This document shows positions 37,503 through 46,623 of a stretch of 64,000 nt of DNA, in pieces (the first letter of the stretch is position 1; every line of letters begins with the position of its first letter). Under the pieces are notes generated by a model, which did not search any database, was not told the DNA's origin, and saw only the letters and a program-made list of their open reading frames with translations. The stretch covers positions 2,411,771 through 2,475,770 of the forward strand of contig NZ_JACFSK010000001.1 in NCBI RefSeq assembly GCF_016100455.1, in the 5' to 3' direction. Made by a program: the position numbers and the translations under genes. The DNA is from Bartonella sp. M0283. GTDB taxonomy: Bacteria > Pseudomonadota > Alphaproteobacteria > Rhizobiales > Rhizobiaceae.

Positions 37503-38538
37503 CGGAACCGCCAAACATATTAAATTGGGCCTGATCAACCGCTTTCGGAGGATTTAACCCCATATGGGTCCAGGCTTTTGCAGTCATAACCCGACCTCTG
37601 GGGGTTCTTTGTATAAACCCTTGTTGGATGAGATAAGGCTCTATAATATCTTCAATCGCATCACGCGGCTCTGACAAACCGGCTGCAATCGTCTCAATCC
37701 CTACAGGTCCACCGCCGAAATTTTCGGCAATCATACCAAGATAGCGTCGATCAAGCTGGTCAAGGCCAAGTTGGTCGACTTCCAAACGCAACAATGCCTC
37801 GTTGGCAATATCGCGATTAATTGTTGTAGCCCCGGAAACGGAGGCAAAATCTCTGACCCGGCGCAAAAGTCGGCCGGCAATACGTGGTGTACCGCGTGCA
37901 CGACGCGCAATTTCCCGCGCCCCGTCTTCGGCAATAGGCATATTGAGAATATGGGCATTGCGTTTGACGATATGCTCGAGCTCGTCAACGGTGTAAAAAT
38001 TCAGTCTTATCGGAATACCGAAACGATCACGCAAAGGGGTGGTCAGCAAGCCAAGTCTTGTTGTTGCTGCAACAAGGGTAAATTTTGAAAGATCAATTTT
38101 GACCGAACGTGCAGCAGGACCTTCGCCAATAATAAGATCAAGCTGGAAATCTTCCATCGCCGGATAAAGTATTTCTTCAACGGCGGGGCTTAAACGGTGA
38201 ATTTCGTCAATGAAAAGAACGTCGCGCTCCTCAAGGTTTGTCAAAAGCGCCGCAAGATCACCCGCTTTGGCGATGACAGGTCCGGAGGTGGAATGGAAAT
38301 TGACACCGAGCTCTTTTGCGAGAATTTGCGCAAGCGTTGTTTTGCCGAGTCCGGGAGGACCGACAAACAAAACGTGATCCAAAGCTTCATTACGATTTTT
38401 TGCCGCTTCGATGAAAACCTTCAGATTTGCTCTTTGAGCTTCCTGACCGACAAAATCGTCAAGACATTGGGGACGCAGAGAAACGTCACCATCTTCATCA
38501 CGTTTATTGGCAGAGATCAGGCGTTCATTATTTTCCAT
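37495..38538 (-). CDS. ruvB: Holliday junction branch migration helicase RuvB
   Basis: Hexameric AAA+ motor that drives branch migration with RuvA. Walker [10 protein letters not shown], Walker B FIDEIHRL, sensor [18 protein letters not shown] and the C-terminal winged-helix region ([20 protein letters not shown]) are all visible; 347 residues is normal. It is the third gene of ruvC-ruvA-ruvB-ybgC on the minus strand, with 9 bases after ruvA and an 8-base overlap into ybgC, so a compact operon. Confidence 0.97.
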   Translation of the reverse strand: MENNERLISANKRDEDGDVSLRPQCLDDFVGQEAQRANLKVFIEAAKNRNEALDHVLFVGPPGLGKTTLAQILAKELGVNFHSTSGPVIAKAGDLAALLTNLEERDVLFIDEIHRLSPAVEEILYPAMEDFQLDLIIGEGPAARSVKIDLSKFTLVAATTRLGLLTTPLRDRFGIPIRLNFYTVDELEHIVKRNAHILNMPIAEDGAREIARRARGTPRIAGRLLRRVRDFASVSGATTINRDIANEALLRLEVDQLGLDQLDRRYLGMIAENFGGGPVGIETIAAGLSEPRDAIEDIIEPYLIQQGFIQRTPRGRVMTAKAWTHMGLNPPKAVDQAQFNMFGGSDD

Positions 38539-38547
38539 GAAAACATT

Positions 38548-39162
38548 TTACCTTGAAATTTCTTTTAGACCAAGCCGTATCAGCTTTGCCGAATCTGCGT
38601 CATTACCCGCTTCACGCAATGCACCGGCAATAGCATTGGCAGCCTGATCACGCGAATAACCCAAATTTTCCAAAGCCGAAACGGCGTCCGATATGGCCTG
38701 CGATGTGGCTCCTTCGCCAATTTCCTGTTTCAGGGCCAAATTTTTATCATTGCCGGTAAATTCGGGAACCTTGTTCTTAAGTTCACTGACAATACGTTCG
38801 GCTACTTTTTTACCGATTCCGGGTGCGCGGCAGATCATGGCAATATCTTTCAAGGCAATGGCATTGCCAATTTCGGAAGGAGACAATGTACCGACCAGTG
38901 CAAGAGCCACTTTTGCACCGACACCTTGCACGGTCTGCAACAGCGCGAACCATTGTTTTTCGGCCTTTGTCGTAAAGCCAAAAAGCTTTATAGCGTCTTC
39001 CCGCACTTGTGTTTCAATGAAGAGCGTTATCGCTTCACCAATCTTCGGAAGGCTTCCCAGAACACGCGGGCTTGCAAAGACAATATAGCCAACGCCATGA
39101 ACATCGACGATCAGATGATCAACATTGATTTCGTCAATAATGCCTTTCAATTTTCCTATCAT
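38548..39162 (-). CDS. ruvA: Holliday junction DNA helicase subunit RuvA
   Basis: Tetrameric junction-binding subunit. The OB-fold N-terminus begins [20 protein letters not shown]. The helix-hairpin-helix region includes [16 protein letters not shown] and [18 protein letters not shown]. The flexible linker and the C-terminal domain that contacts RuvB ([21 protein letters not shown]) complete 204 residues. The start overlaps the ruvC stop by 4 bases. Confidence 0.96.
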   Translation of the reverse strand: MIGKLKGIIDEINVDHLIVDVHGVGYIVFASPRVLGSLPKIGEAITLFIETQVREDAIKLFGFTTKAEKQWFALLQTVQGVGAKVALALVGTLSPSEIGNAIALKDIAMICRAPGIGKKVAERIVSELKNKVPEFTGNDKNLALKQEIGEGATSQAISDAVSALENLGYSRDQAANAIAGALREAGNDADSAKLIRLGLKEISR

Positions 39163-39668
39163 ACCAAAGCTCTCAAACGGTTTTCCAGACTATTGCGGTT
39201 ATGGGCGTGACAAATAGCAATGGCCAAAGCATCAGCCGCATCGCTTGAATCAAAACTGGCCCGTGGCATCAGAACTTTCACCATCATATGAATTTGCTGT
39301 TTTTCACCATGTCCGACGCCAATGACAGCTTTTTTAATGGAATTAGGTGCATATTCGGCAACCGGCAAGCCGGCTTGTGCGGGTGCCAATAATGCAATGC
39401 CACGCGCTTGACCGAGCTTCAATGTGGCTGTTGCGTCCTTATTGACAAAAGTTTGCTCGACAGCTGCTTCCTCTGGCATAAAAGAATGGATGATCTTAGA
39501 AAGGCCATCGTAAAGCGTAGACAGCCTTGAAGCCAAACTTAATTTATCATCCGAACGTATTGTACCGGATGTAACAAATTTCAGATTATTTCCCAGAACG
39601 TCTATGACGCCATATCCTGTACGTCTTAAACCGGGATCAATACCTATAATACGAATCGCTTCAGCCAT
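39159..39668 (-). CDS. ruvC: Crossover junction endodeoxyribonuclease RuvC
   Basis: Holliday junction resolvase with an RNase H-like fold. The first acidic residue lies in [16 protein letters not shown]. Other markers are [23 protein letters not shown], of which [15 protein letters not shown] holds the second acidic residue, and the late [17 protein letters not shown] start at ATG 39668 (MAEAIRII, 169 residues); in-frame starts at 39680 and 39719 exist but are less family-like. First gene of the ruv operon. Confidence 0.95.
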   Translation of the reverse strand: MAEAIRIIGIDPGLRRTGYGVIDVLGNNLKFVTSGTIRSDDKLSLASRLSTLYDGLSKIIHSFMPEEAAVEQTFVNKDATATLKLGQARGIALLAPAQAGLPVAEYAPNSIKKAVIGVGHGEKQQIHMMVKVLMPRASFDSSDAADALAIAICHAHNRNSLENRLRALV

Positions 39669-39743
39669 AATCCGGAACATAAAGCTTTTATGCTCTGTTT
39701 TGTAGCAGATTGTGAACAAAAGGGAAACAAAATGAACAGCAAG

Positions 39744-40232
39744 TTAATTATGCTGAAAGGCTGCTTTGATCATATCGATCTGTTTGTTGACAGGGTTTGA
39801 CGCGCTCTCTTCATGTTTCAAGGCGCTTTCAACATCACGATCCATATGGCGGACGCGTTCTTCTATACGCAGCGAAAGTTCGACAAGATGTTTGAATTCT
39901 TCAGGCAGTTCTTTCCAATTCGGATTTTCGTCGATCAATGAGGGAGTGTTGAGGCAGACCTTTGCTTTTTCCTGGGCAATTTGGTCTTTGGCCATTTCTT
40001 TTTCGCGTGCTGCGCGAAATAACAATAGCCATGAAGCAACTTGCATAAGCCGCGTGCTCATACGCATAGCTTCGGCAGCGTAAAGTGAAGAAGCTTCTCC
40101 CGAAAGGGTTCGCGAAGCAATTTTTCCATCACCATCAATATAGGCGGCGGTTTTTTCAATCAACGACATTCCTTCGTCATAAAGACGCGAAAATGCGTTG
40201 TCGAACGCACCATGTTCAAACATGACAATCAT
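39744..40232 (-). CDS. rcdA: Protease adaptor RcdA (DUF1465)
   Basis: Helical protein of the DUF1465/RcdA family. In Caulobacter RcdA works with CpdR and ClpXP to degrade the cell-cycle regulator CtrA and related substrates. Family blocks seen are AFSRLYDEGMSLIEKTAAYIDG, of which RLYDEGMSLIEKTAAY is most diagnostic, then MSTRLMQVASWLLLFRAARE, then LPEEFKHLVELSLRIEERVR. I use the ATG at 40232 (162 residues); a frame reaching 40361 adds 43 residues unlike relatives. It is on the same strand as ruvCAB but separated by about 75 bases from ruvC, upstream of it. Function is inferred from orthology. Confidence 0.85.
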   Translation of the reverse strand: MIVMFEHGAFDNAFSRLYDEGMSLIEKTAAYIDGDGKIASRTLSGEASSLYAAEAMRMSTRLMQVASWLLLFRAAREKEMAKDQIAQEKAKVCLNTPSLIDENPNWKELPEEFKHLVELSLRIEERVRHMDRDVESALKHEESASNPVNKQIDMIKAAFQHN

Positions 40233-40575
40233 ATTGTCGTTATGAAAACCTTGCGGATGCAACCGTTTTACTCCAACTCTTTTTCCCGATTTCAACAATT
40301 CCAAAGATAGAAACCTTTTCGGCAATTGTTCCATCAAGATTTGCAGTAACAAAAACTGCACTTTTTTGGATCTTTTCGCAACGAAATCCTTAATGCAAGG
40401 TTAACGGCTTCAAAGCGATGAGTCTATAGTGGCATATATCGGTTTGGCCGGACAATTTTTTGGTTCGACCGGCTTTTGTTTCAACCGGATTTTTATCATT
40501 GCGGTTTTTCTATTGAACAAGAGACTTGAGTAGCGTTTCTGCAACGAGCTTTGACGAGGTCAATTGGTCCTGATT

Positions 40576-41796
40576 TCATGCTTTTTGCCAATGTTTATCC
40601 GCAAGTTTCGTTGATGAGAGCTTTTCCTGTTGTCCCATCGCTTGAGAGCTGCGCGCCACATAGTAGGTTTGCCCCATCGTTGCAAGTTCTTTGGTTGCGA
40701 GTTCTTTTGTGGCGATTTTTATCCATTCGAAATAATAGGCTACGGCAAATTGTATGACGATTCCGGTGGTCAAAAGCAATGTGTCATAATAAAGCCCACC
40801 GGGATTTACTATTTTAAGAACCTGGCTCGCCATGGCCAGAATAGTGCCGGCGACAAAGACAGCAAGACTGTGTTTACCCAGTATGGAAAGGGGATGATTG
40901 CTTCTGACCTTAGCGAATTTGTTTAGCGGTGTGATTGTGGCAATAAGATAGGCCAACGCCAGAATATGGAGAAGACGTGGCAGAGAAAGAAAAGTCTTGT
41001 TAAAACCGGCAAGTGTCGTGGGAAGTCCCATTGTCGGATTAATCCACCACCAGCCGAGGCGTACCCACAGACATGAGATGACGAGATAGCTTGCTGCGGC
41101 AATCACGAGAAGAGGATGGTTAGGAAGTCTGCCACCCTTTTTGATATAAATTGTTGTTGCACAGCCGATAACAAACAGGAATTGCCATGAAAGCGGATTG
41201 AGAAACCATACGCCCTTGGTCGGGAAGTTATGCGGTGCAATGCCATAAAACCCTGCTATGAGATATAGTATAAAGGACAGGGCAAGCAGAAGTTTGAGCG
41301 ATTTTATCGCAAGGTAAAGTATAAAAGGTGTCGCCAGAACCAGAACAAGATAAAGCGACAATATATTGTTGTAGCCGAGCTGGTGACCAAGTGTGACGAG
41401 ACCAAGTAACGATGATGCGGGGTCTTTTAACAAAGGCGGTATATTGTTGAGATGCAAAAATTCAGGTCGTTGAAAAAATAATGCTGCGGCGACAAAAATT
41501 GCCAGACTCATCAATGTTGTCAGTATGTGGGCTGAATAAAGAGTAGCCGAGCGGCGTAAAAGTTTTAAAGAAATGAGCAACCGGTTTTGTCCGAAAAATT
41601 TGCTGCCATAGGCCAAGCCGACAGATATTCCGGAAATAAGAACAAAAGCTTCTGCCGAATCGGAAAACCCGAAATGCTTGTGGGTCAGCCACTCGTAAAT
41701 TGTGCCTGGGACATGGTTTATGAAAATGGTCAGCAATGCCAATGCACGAAAGACATCAATTCGGGTGTCCCTTTTAGACATTGTCATTTGCTTCAT
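40576..41796 (-). CDS. opgC: OpgC-like membrane acyltransferase (osmoregulated periplasmic glucan succinylation)
   Basis: Integral membrane protein with about ten hydrophobic helices and a start typical of OpgC: RDTRIDVFRALALLTIFINH, then SDSAEAFVLISGISVGLAYG. In relatives OpgC adds succinyl groups to periplasmic glucans. The acceptor glucan synthesis genes are not in this window. Length 406. The C-terminus after about 365 is hydrophilic, with a small repeated ATKELATKELAT caused by a 15-base DNA duplication, and then a Gln/Lys-rich tail; this end is probably variable. It is transcribed away from the ThiE-like gene. Confidence 0.85.
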   Translation of the reverse strand: MKQMTMSKRDTRIDVFRALALLTIFINHVPGTIYEWLTHKHFGFSDSAEAFVLISGISVGLAYGSKFFGQNRLLISLKLLRRSATLYSAHILTTLMSLAIFVAAALFFQRPEFLHLNNIPPLLKDPASSLLGLVTLGHQLGYNNILSLYLVLVLATPFILYLAIKSLKLLLALSFILYLIAGFYGIAPHNFPTKGVWFLNPLSWQFLFVIGCATTIYIKKGGRLPNHPLLVIAAASYLVISCLWVRLGWWWINPTMGLPTTLAGFNKTFLSLPRLLHILALAYLIATITPLNKFAKVRSNHPLSILGKHSLAVFVAGTILAMASQVLKIVNPGGLYYDTLLLTTGIVIQFAVAYYFEWIKIATKELATKELATMGQTYYVARSSQAMGQQEKLSSTKLADKHWQKA

Positions 41797-42002
41797 AGAA
41801 TTCTAATCCCTGTTGACCAAACGGCCGATCAAATAAAATTTGCTCAATGCGTCATTATCTGATTTGCCGGCAATTTGAAGTCGAAATATGACAATGCATA
41901 ATCACATTTCTTTCCAAGGTGAAATCATTGTAAGAAATGATTAGTGTGGAAATGATAGATTCGCCCTAATTCGTCCTTTTTATAGACCTAAATGATAATG
42001 CC

Positions 42003-42662
42003 ATGAGTAAAGAGATAAATCACCTACGCCAAAGACTTGTGATGACACTTGACGTGCGTCGCAACATAAAGGCTGATCTGTTGATGGATGTTCTCGATAA
42101 AGGTGATTTTGCTAGCCTCATTGTTTATGATTCGCAAAATGATACGACATTTCTACAGCAACAGGCCGAATTGCTCGTAAACGCAATCGAGGCAAAGTCT
42201 ATAGCTTTTCTCGTTTCTAATGATAGCCGCATTGCCGGTCGTATTCATGCGGATGGAATTCATCTCGAAGGCACGATTGAGGACCTGCGCTCCCTCCTTG
42301 AGCGCCGTCATGATTCAATGATTATCGGCTTTGGTAATTTGCGTGACAAGCACAATTCTATGTTGAGTGGCGAATGTGAGCCGGACTATTTGATGTTTGG
42401 TAAACTTGGAGCCGACAAAAAACCGGCTCCTCACCCGCGCAATATAGCACTTTCATCGTGGTGGGCTGAAGTTATGGAAATTCCGGCAATTGTTCAGGCC
42501 GGTTCCGACATTGCGACATTTCGCGAAGTGATTGAAACGAAAGCCGAGTTTATTGCTGTTGAAGACATTATTTTTGGTCACGAAAACCCACAACAATCAG
42601 TGCATCAAATTATGCAGTTGATTGAAGAGTGCGATGTTCTCGACGGGGAGCTTGCTGAATGA
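42003..42662 (+). CDS. ThiE/TenI-like protein, probably not a standard thiamine-phosphate synthase
   Basis: A 219-residue predicted TIM barrel similar to thiamine phosphate synthase. The equivalent of the ThiE block G-DGVHLGQ reads HADGIHLEGT, and the phosphate-site region reads DYLMFGKLGADKKPAPHP, both altered from working enzymes. The stretch EIPAIVQAGSDIATFREV replaces the usual AIGGI motif. I regard activity as doubtful. The stop overlaps the start of the Sel1-repeat gene by 4 bases (ATGA), so the two are co-translated. Confidence 0.7.
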   Translation: MSKEINHLRQRLVMTLDVRRNIKADLLMDVLDKGDFASLIVYDSQNDTTFLQQQAELLVNAIEAKSIAFLVSNDSRIAGRIHADGIHLEGTIEDLRSLLERRHDSMIIGFGNLRDKHNSMLSGECEPDYLMFGKLGADKKPAPHPRNIALSSWWAEVMEIPAIVQAGSDIATFREVIETKAEFIAVEDIIFGHENPQQSVHQIMQLIEECDVLDGELAE

Positions 42663-43642
42663 AAACATTCACAAGCAAACTATTGGGTGCGTTTTTTCTG
42701 ATGCTCTTCGCCGGTGGTTCATGGGGCAATGCCGAGGACGCCCGTTCGGATAAAGGTGCAAAGCCTGTAACACCGCAACAAACGGGAGAAAATAATTTAA
42801 AAGCCGGTCAATATGACAGTGCCTATGATAATTATATGGCAGGAAATTATAAAACGGCATTTCTGGAAGCCTTGAAAAGAGGCGAAGAAGGTGATGCAAC
42901 AGCTCAAACACTGTTGGGGCGTATGTATATGGAAGGCTATGCCGTTGCAATTGACGGGGCGCGGGCAGCTCTATGGTTTGGACGCGCTGCCAAACAGGGC
43001 GACCCGCAGGCAGAACTGCGTTACGGGCTGTTGGTTTTCAACGGGACCTATGTTCCCAAAGACCAGTCATTAGGTGAGGAATATATAAAAAAAGCCGCAG
43101 ATGCCGGTGTACCTGAAGCCTATTTTTATTACGGGCAATTATTGTTGAACAAATCCGATAGTGATGACGCTTTGGAAACCAGTCTCAACTATTTTTTGAA
43201 AGGGGCTGCACGAGGCAATCCGGATTCGGCATTTGCGGCAAGCCAGATATTGGCGCGTGGTACGCCAAAACGTCCGCGTGATGACAATAATGCACGCAAA
43301 TTACTGGAGGCAGCTTCTGCAAAAGATCATGTTCCGGCGCAAATTACTTTGGCCAAATGGATGGTTGAAGGGCGCGGTGGTCCGCGCGATTATGATGGGG
43401 CGTTCAATTTGCTCTTAATGGATGCAAGCAAGATGATTGCTCCGGCCCAGATCAATCTTGCGAGGCTCTATCGCGATGGTATCGGAACCGAGGGGGATAT
43501 TGTAAAAGCCGCCGCTTGGTATATGGTAGCCAAACAGGCTAAAATGGAAGCCCCAGATCTCGAAAATATGTTGGAAGGCATGTCAGATGAGCAATTGGCA
43601 ACAGCCCGCCAAAAAGCAGAACAGCTTATGCCGACACTTTAA
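42659..43642 (+). CDS. Periplasmic Sel1-repeat (TPR-like) protein
   Basis: A 327-residue exported protein. The signal peptide (about 23 residues, ending GGSWG) is followed by a polar linker and then five or more Sel1-like helical repeats, for example AQTLLGRMYMEGYAVAIDGA, AELRYGLLVFNGTYVPKD and AQINLARLYRDGIGTEGDI. Such proteins act as scaffolds in the periplasm; the rhizobial ExoR is one relative, though shorter and different in layout. It is coupled to the ThiE-like gene upstream, and efp follows after 130 bases. Confidence 0.85.
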   Translation: MKTFTSKLLGAFFLMLFAGGSWGNAEDARSDKGAKPVTPQQTGENNLKAGQYDSAYDNYMAGNYKTAFLEALKRGEEGDATAQTLLGRMYMEGYAVAIDGARAALWFGRAAKQGDPQAELRYGLLVFNGTYVPKDQSLGEEYIKKAADAGVPEAYFYYGQLLLNKSDSDDALETSLNYFLKGAARGNPDSAFAASQILARGTPKRPRDDNNARKLLEAASAKDHVPAQITLAKWMVEGRGGPRDYDGAFNLLLMDASKMIAPAQINLARLYRDGIGTEGDIVKAAAWYMVAKQAKMEAPDLENMLEGMSDEQLATARQKAEQLMPTL

Positions 43643-43772
43643 AGTTCAGGCATGTCCCTAAATTTGAAGCCGCGCCCCTTGCTTAAAGACTTTTTTTATG
43701 GTCTTGAACAGATTAATCAAGAACATTTTCAAATGTCCTTATTCCACAATAATCTAATGTCGGATAAAAAAG

Positions 43773-44336
43773 ATGAAGATCAATGGTAATGAAATCCGCC
43801 CGGGTAATGTGATTGAACATAATGGCAGCCTCTGGGTTGCAGTCAAATGCAATGCAGTCAAACCGGGAAAAGGTGGTGCATTCAATCAGGTCGAATTGAA
43901 AAACCTGCTTGATGGAACAAAATTGAATGAACGTTTCCGTGCAGCTGAAACTGTTGAAAAAGTAAGACTTGAGCAGAAGGACTATACGTTCCTTTACGAG
44001 CAGGGTGACGCACTTGTTTTCATGGATTCGGAAACTTTCGAACAACTGGAGTTGCAAAAAGATTTTGTTGGCGAGCGTGCAGCTTTCCTTCAGGATGGCA
44101 TGAAGGTCACAGTTGAACTTTATGAAGAAAAGCCGATCGGCATCGATTTGCCGGATCAGGTCACATTGACGATTACTGAAGCGGATCCGGTTGTTAAGGG
44201 GCAAACAGCTGCTTCTTCCTATAAGCCGGCCGTTCTGGAAAATGGCATCCGCATTCTTGTGCCGCCGTTTATTTCTTCAGGCGAGAAAGTGGTTGTCGAT
44301 ACAAACGAGCTTATTTATCTGCGTCGTGCAGATTAA
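43773..44336 (+). CDS. efp: Translation elongation factor P
   Basis: Ribosome-binding factor that relieves stalling at polyproline. Three-domain, 187-residue protein. The modifiable loop is [18 protein letters not shown] with lysine at about 33, the residue beta-lysylated by EpmA/EpmB in some bacteria; a KPGKGGA loop fits that type. The modifying enzymes are not in this window. It lies 11 bases upstream of suhB in the same direction. Several proteins here with proline runs, such as TolA, are plausible clients. Confidence 0.97.
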   Translation: MKINGNEIRPGNVIEHNGSLWVAVKCNAVKPGKGGAFNQVELKNLLDGTKLNERFRAAETVEKVRLEQKDYTFLYEQGDALVFMDSETFEQLELQKDFVGERAAFLQDGMKVTVELYEEKPIGIDLPDQVTLTITEADPVVKGQTAASSYKPAVLENGIRILVPPFISSGEKVVVDTNELIYLRRAD

Positions 44337-44347
44337 GGATTGGTTTG

Positions 44348-45139
44348 ATGGCGCGTTCAGCGATAATGAATGTCATGGTACAAGCGGCAATGAAAGCGGG
44401 GCGGTCGCTTGCCCGTGACTATGGTGAGGTACAAAATCTTCAGGTGTCCTTGAAAGGTCCGGCCGATTATGTCAGCCAGGCCGATCGACGCGCAGAAGAT
44501 ATTGTCAGGACAGAGCTTTTGAAAGCGCGTCCGGATTATTGTTTTCTCATGGAAGAATCAGGCGAGATCAACGGGAGCGATACCCAACATCGTTTTATTG
44601 TTGACCCGCTTGACGGGACAACCAATTTCCTTCACGGCATACCTTTTTTCGGCGTTTCGATTGCATTGGAACGTCAGGGACAGATTGTTGCCGGTGTGAT
44701 TTATAATCCCGCAATGGATGAACTCTTCACTGCCGAGCGCGGTGGTGGCGTGTTTTTAAATGACAGGCGTATGCGGGTTGCCAATCGCCGCAAGCTCGAA
44801 GATTGCGTTATCGGAACAGGTATTCCCCATCTTGGTCGTGGGCATCATGGCGAATATCTTGTTGAACTGCGCAATGTGATGGCCGAAGTGGCAGGTATCC
44901 GGCGCATGGGTGCGGCAGCAGTTGATCTTGCTTATGTTGCAGCCGGTCGTCTTGACGGTTTTTGGGAAGATAACCTCCAGCCATGGGATATGGCAGCCGG
45001 CCTTTTGATGGTTCGGGAAGCTGGCGGTTTTGTCAGCGATAAGGATGGCGGGCAGAATATCTTCGGGAAAAAGAATATTGTTGCCGGAAACGAGCTTATT
45101 CATAAAGCACTGATGAAGACGATTAAAAAGCCGATCTGA
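44348..45139 (+). CDS. suhB: Inositol-1-monophosphatase family protein SuhB
   Basis: Mg-dependent phosphatase of the inositol monophosphatase family. In E. coli SuhB is also part of the rRNA antitermination complex. Metal-site motifs are FLMEESGEI and DPLDGTTNFLHGIPFFGVSI, and the C-terminal block is ENDLQPWD-like (here EDNLQPWDMAAGLLMVREAGG). The ATG at 44348 follows AAGGATTGGTTTG; 263 residues is normal. It follows efp closely and ends with a strong terminator, so efp-suhB is likely one unit. Confidence 0.94.
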   Translation: MARSAIMNVMVQAAMKAGRSLARDYGEVQNLQVSLKGPADYVSQADRRAEDIVRTELLKARPDYCFLMEESGEINGSDTQHRFIVDPLDGTTNFLHGIPFFGVSIALERQGQIVAGVIYNPAMDELFTAERGGGVFLNDRRMRVANRRKLEDCVIGTGIPHLGRGHHGEYLVELRNVMAEVAGIRRMGAAAVDLAYVAAGRLDGFWEDNLQPWDMAAGLLMVREAGGFVSDKDGGQNIFGKKNIVAGNELIHKALMKTIKKPI

Positions 45140-45175
45140 TGGCTAAGCTCTGTTCAAAAAATTCTATCAAATTCT

Positions 45176-45208
45176 ATTCCCGCTTTTTTGAAAGCGGGAA
45201 TTTTTTTG
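45176..45208 (+). terminator. Rho-independent terminator of efp-suhB
   Basis: Perfect 11-base stem ATTCCCGCTTT/AAAGCGGGAAT with loop TTTG and a run of seven T. Confidence 0.94.
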
Positions 45209-45252
45209 AGTTAAATCCTGCACATACTTGTTTCGCTTGAGATGTTCTCACT

Positions 45253-46575
45253 TCATAAATCACCACCAGCAGCGGCTTGTTCCTTTTTCAACCGGTAGCA
45301 GGCAACAAGCGAACGGATCGGATCGGGAATAATAAAGCTCGGATGACTGTTCTCGCGGATGAAGCGGATTTCTTCATTATCGTCACCAGAAATAAAGTCC
45401 GCCGCGCAAACACCGAGATACGTACCTTTTGCTACGCCAACGCCGTTACAGCCATTCAAAACCATGATGTTTTCGGCAGGTTTATGGAAAACATAATTCT
45501 GGTTAAGAGTAACGGCAATCATTCCGCCCCAGGTGTATTCAAACGGGATATGGGAAAGCTCGGGAAAACGGTTTTCAAACGAACGCCTATGGTGGGTCAA
45601 GGCAAAGTCGAGATCATCTTTGGAAGTTGTCAGTGTCGGGGCAAAACGCAATATATTACGAATAAAGATGCGGTGGTCGGGTGTATAGCGCACTGTTGTG
45701 CCTGCCGGATGAGCCGATGTAATGCCCCAAGGTTTTACATTGGAAAAATGCTTTTCCAAATCATCAGCCTCAAGCGGTTTTGTCAGGCTGGCATAAGTAT
45801 AAACGGGCGCAAGGCGGTGTTTTTCATAGCCGAATTCACTGTTAAAAATATTACCTGCCTCGAAGATAAATTTTGCCGTAATACGCCCGCGGGTGGTTCT
45901 AATCAAATGCTTGGAACCATAGGTGATTTCTGTAACGGGTGTTTGCTCAAAAAGGCTGACAGAAGGTGGCAAGGCTTTGGCAATACCACGGATAAGTGCG
46001 GCAGGATTAACAAGAACATTGCCCTTTGTATAGATTGCCCGTTGATAATAGGTAGTTCCCAATCGTTTCGCTAAATCGTCTCCGGCAATATCCTGATAAT
46101 CAAACCCGTCATTTTTGAGTTGTGCGGCAAAATGGTCCAGATTGCCGAGGTTTCTTCTTTCGTGGGCGGCCATATATTTACCGCTCTCCTGCCAATCACA
46201 GGAAATAGCAAAACGGTCTTTAAAATCACGCAAACGCTTTATGGCAAATTTATTCAATGCATAAAGGCGCCGGTCATGATCGGGGGTTGTTTTGCCGCCA
46301 TCCACATTGTGAGGGACATCAATGATAAAGCCGGCATTTCGTCCCGAAGTTCCTTCGCCGACTTTGAGTGCGTCAATAACAGCAATTTTTGCATCGGGTT
46401 GCCGTTCGGAGAGCCGATGAGCCAAGGAAAGGCCGATAAAGCCCGCTCCGATAATCACAAAATCAAAGTCTTTATTTTCTTCAAAGCTTTTGCCAATCGT
46501 CTCGTCGTGATCGGGCGATGTGGCAAACCAACCTGAAACGCCGTCGATTTTCGGCTCCACGCGAATCTGAACCAT
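45253..46575 (-). CDS. FAD-dependent oxidoreductase (DAO family)
   Basis: Flavoprotein of the D-amino-acid-oxidase/glycine-oxidase superfamily. The FAD dinucleotide motif is VIIGAGFIGLSLAHRL at residues ~40-55. A GEGTSGRNAGFIIDVPHN block follows, as in GamB/PuuB-type amine oxidases. A late GCNGVGVAKGTYLG near the C-terminus closes the FAD site. At 440 residues it is complete. The substrate is not evident; gamma-glutamylputrescine or another secondary amine is possible. It is cotranscribed with, or just downstream of, the ABC exporter gene (48-base gap). Confidence 0.85.
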   Translation of the reverse strand: MVQIRVEPKIDGVSGWFATSPDHDETIGKSFEENKDFDFVIIGAGFIGLSLAHRLSERQPDAKIAVIDALKVGEGTSGRNAGFIIDVPHNVDGGKTTPDHDRRLYALNKFAIKRLRDFKDRFAISCDWQESGKYMAAHERRNLGNLDHFAAQLKNDGFDYQDIAGDDLAKRLGTTYYQRAIYTKGNVLVNPAALIRGIAKALPPSVSLFEQTPVTEITYGSKHLIRTTRGRITAKFIFEAGNIFNSEFGYEKHRLAPVYTYASLTKPLEADDLEKHFSNVKPWGITSAHPAGTTVRYTPDHRIFIRNILRFAPTLTTSKDDLDFALTHHRRSFENRFPELSHIPFEYTWGGMIAVTLNQNYVFHKPAENIMVLNGCNGVGVAKGTYLGVCAADFISGDDNEEIRFIRENSHPSFIIPDPIRSLVACYRLKKEQAAAGGDL

Positions 46576-46623
46576 AGTCTGGCCTGTTTTTAAATTCCTG
46601 TATTTTCTTTTGCCGTATTGTCG

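Noticed and set aside
45277..46074. 265-residue plus-strand frame opposite the FAD oxidoreductase
   Set aside because: Shadow of a clear flavoprotein gene; Cys/Arg-rich composition with no domain.
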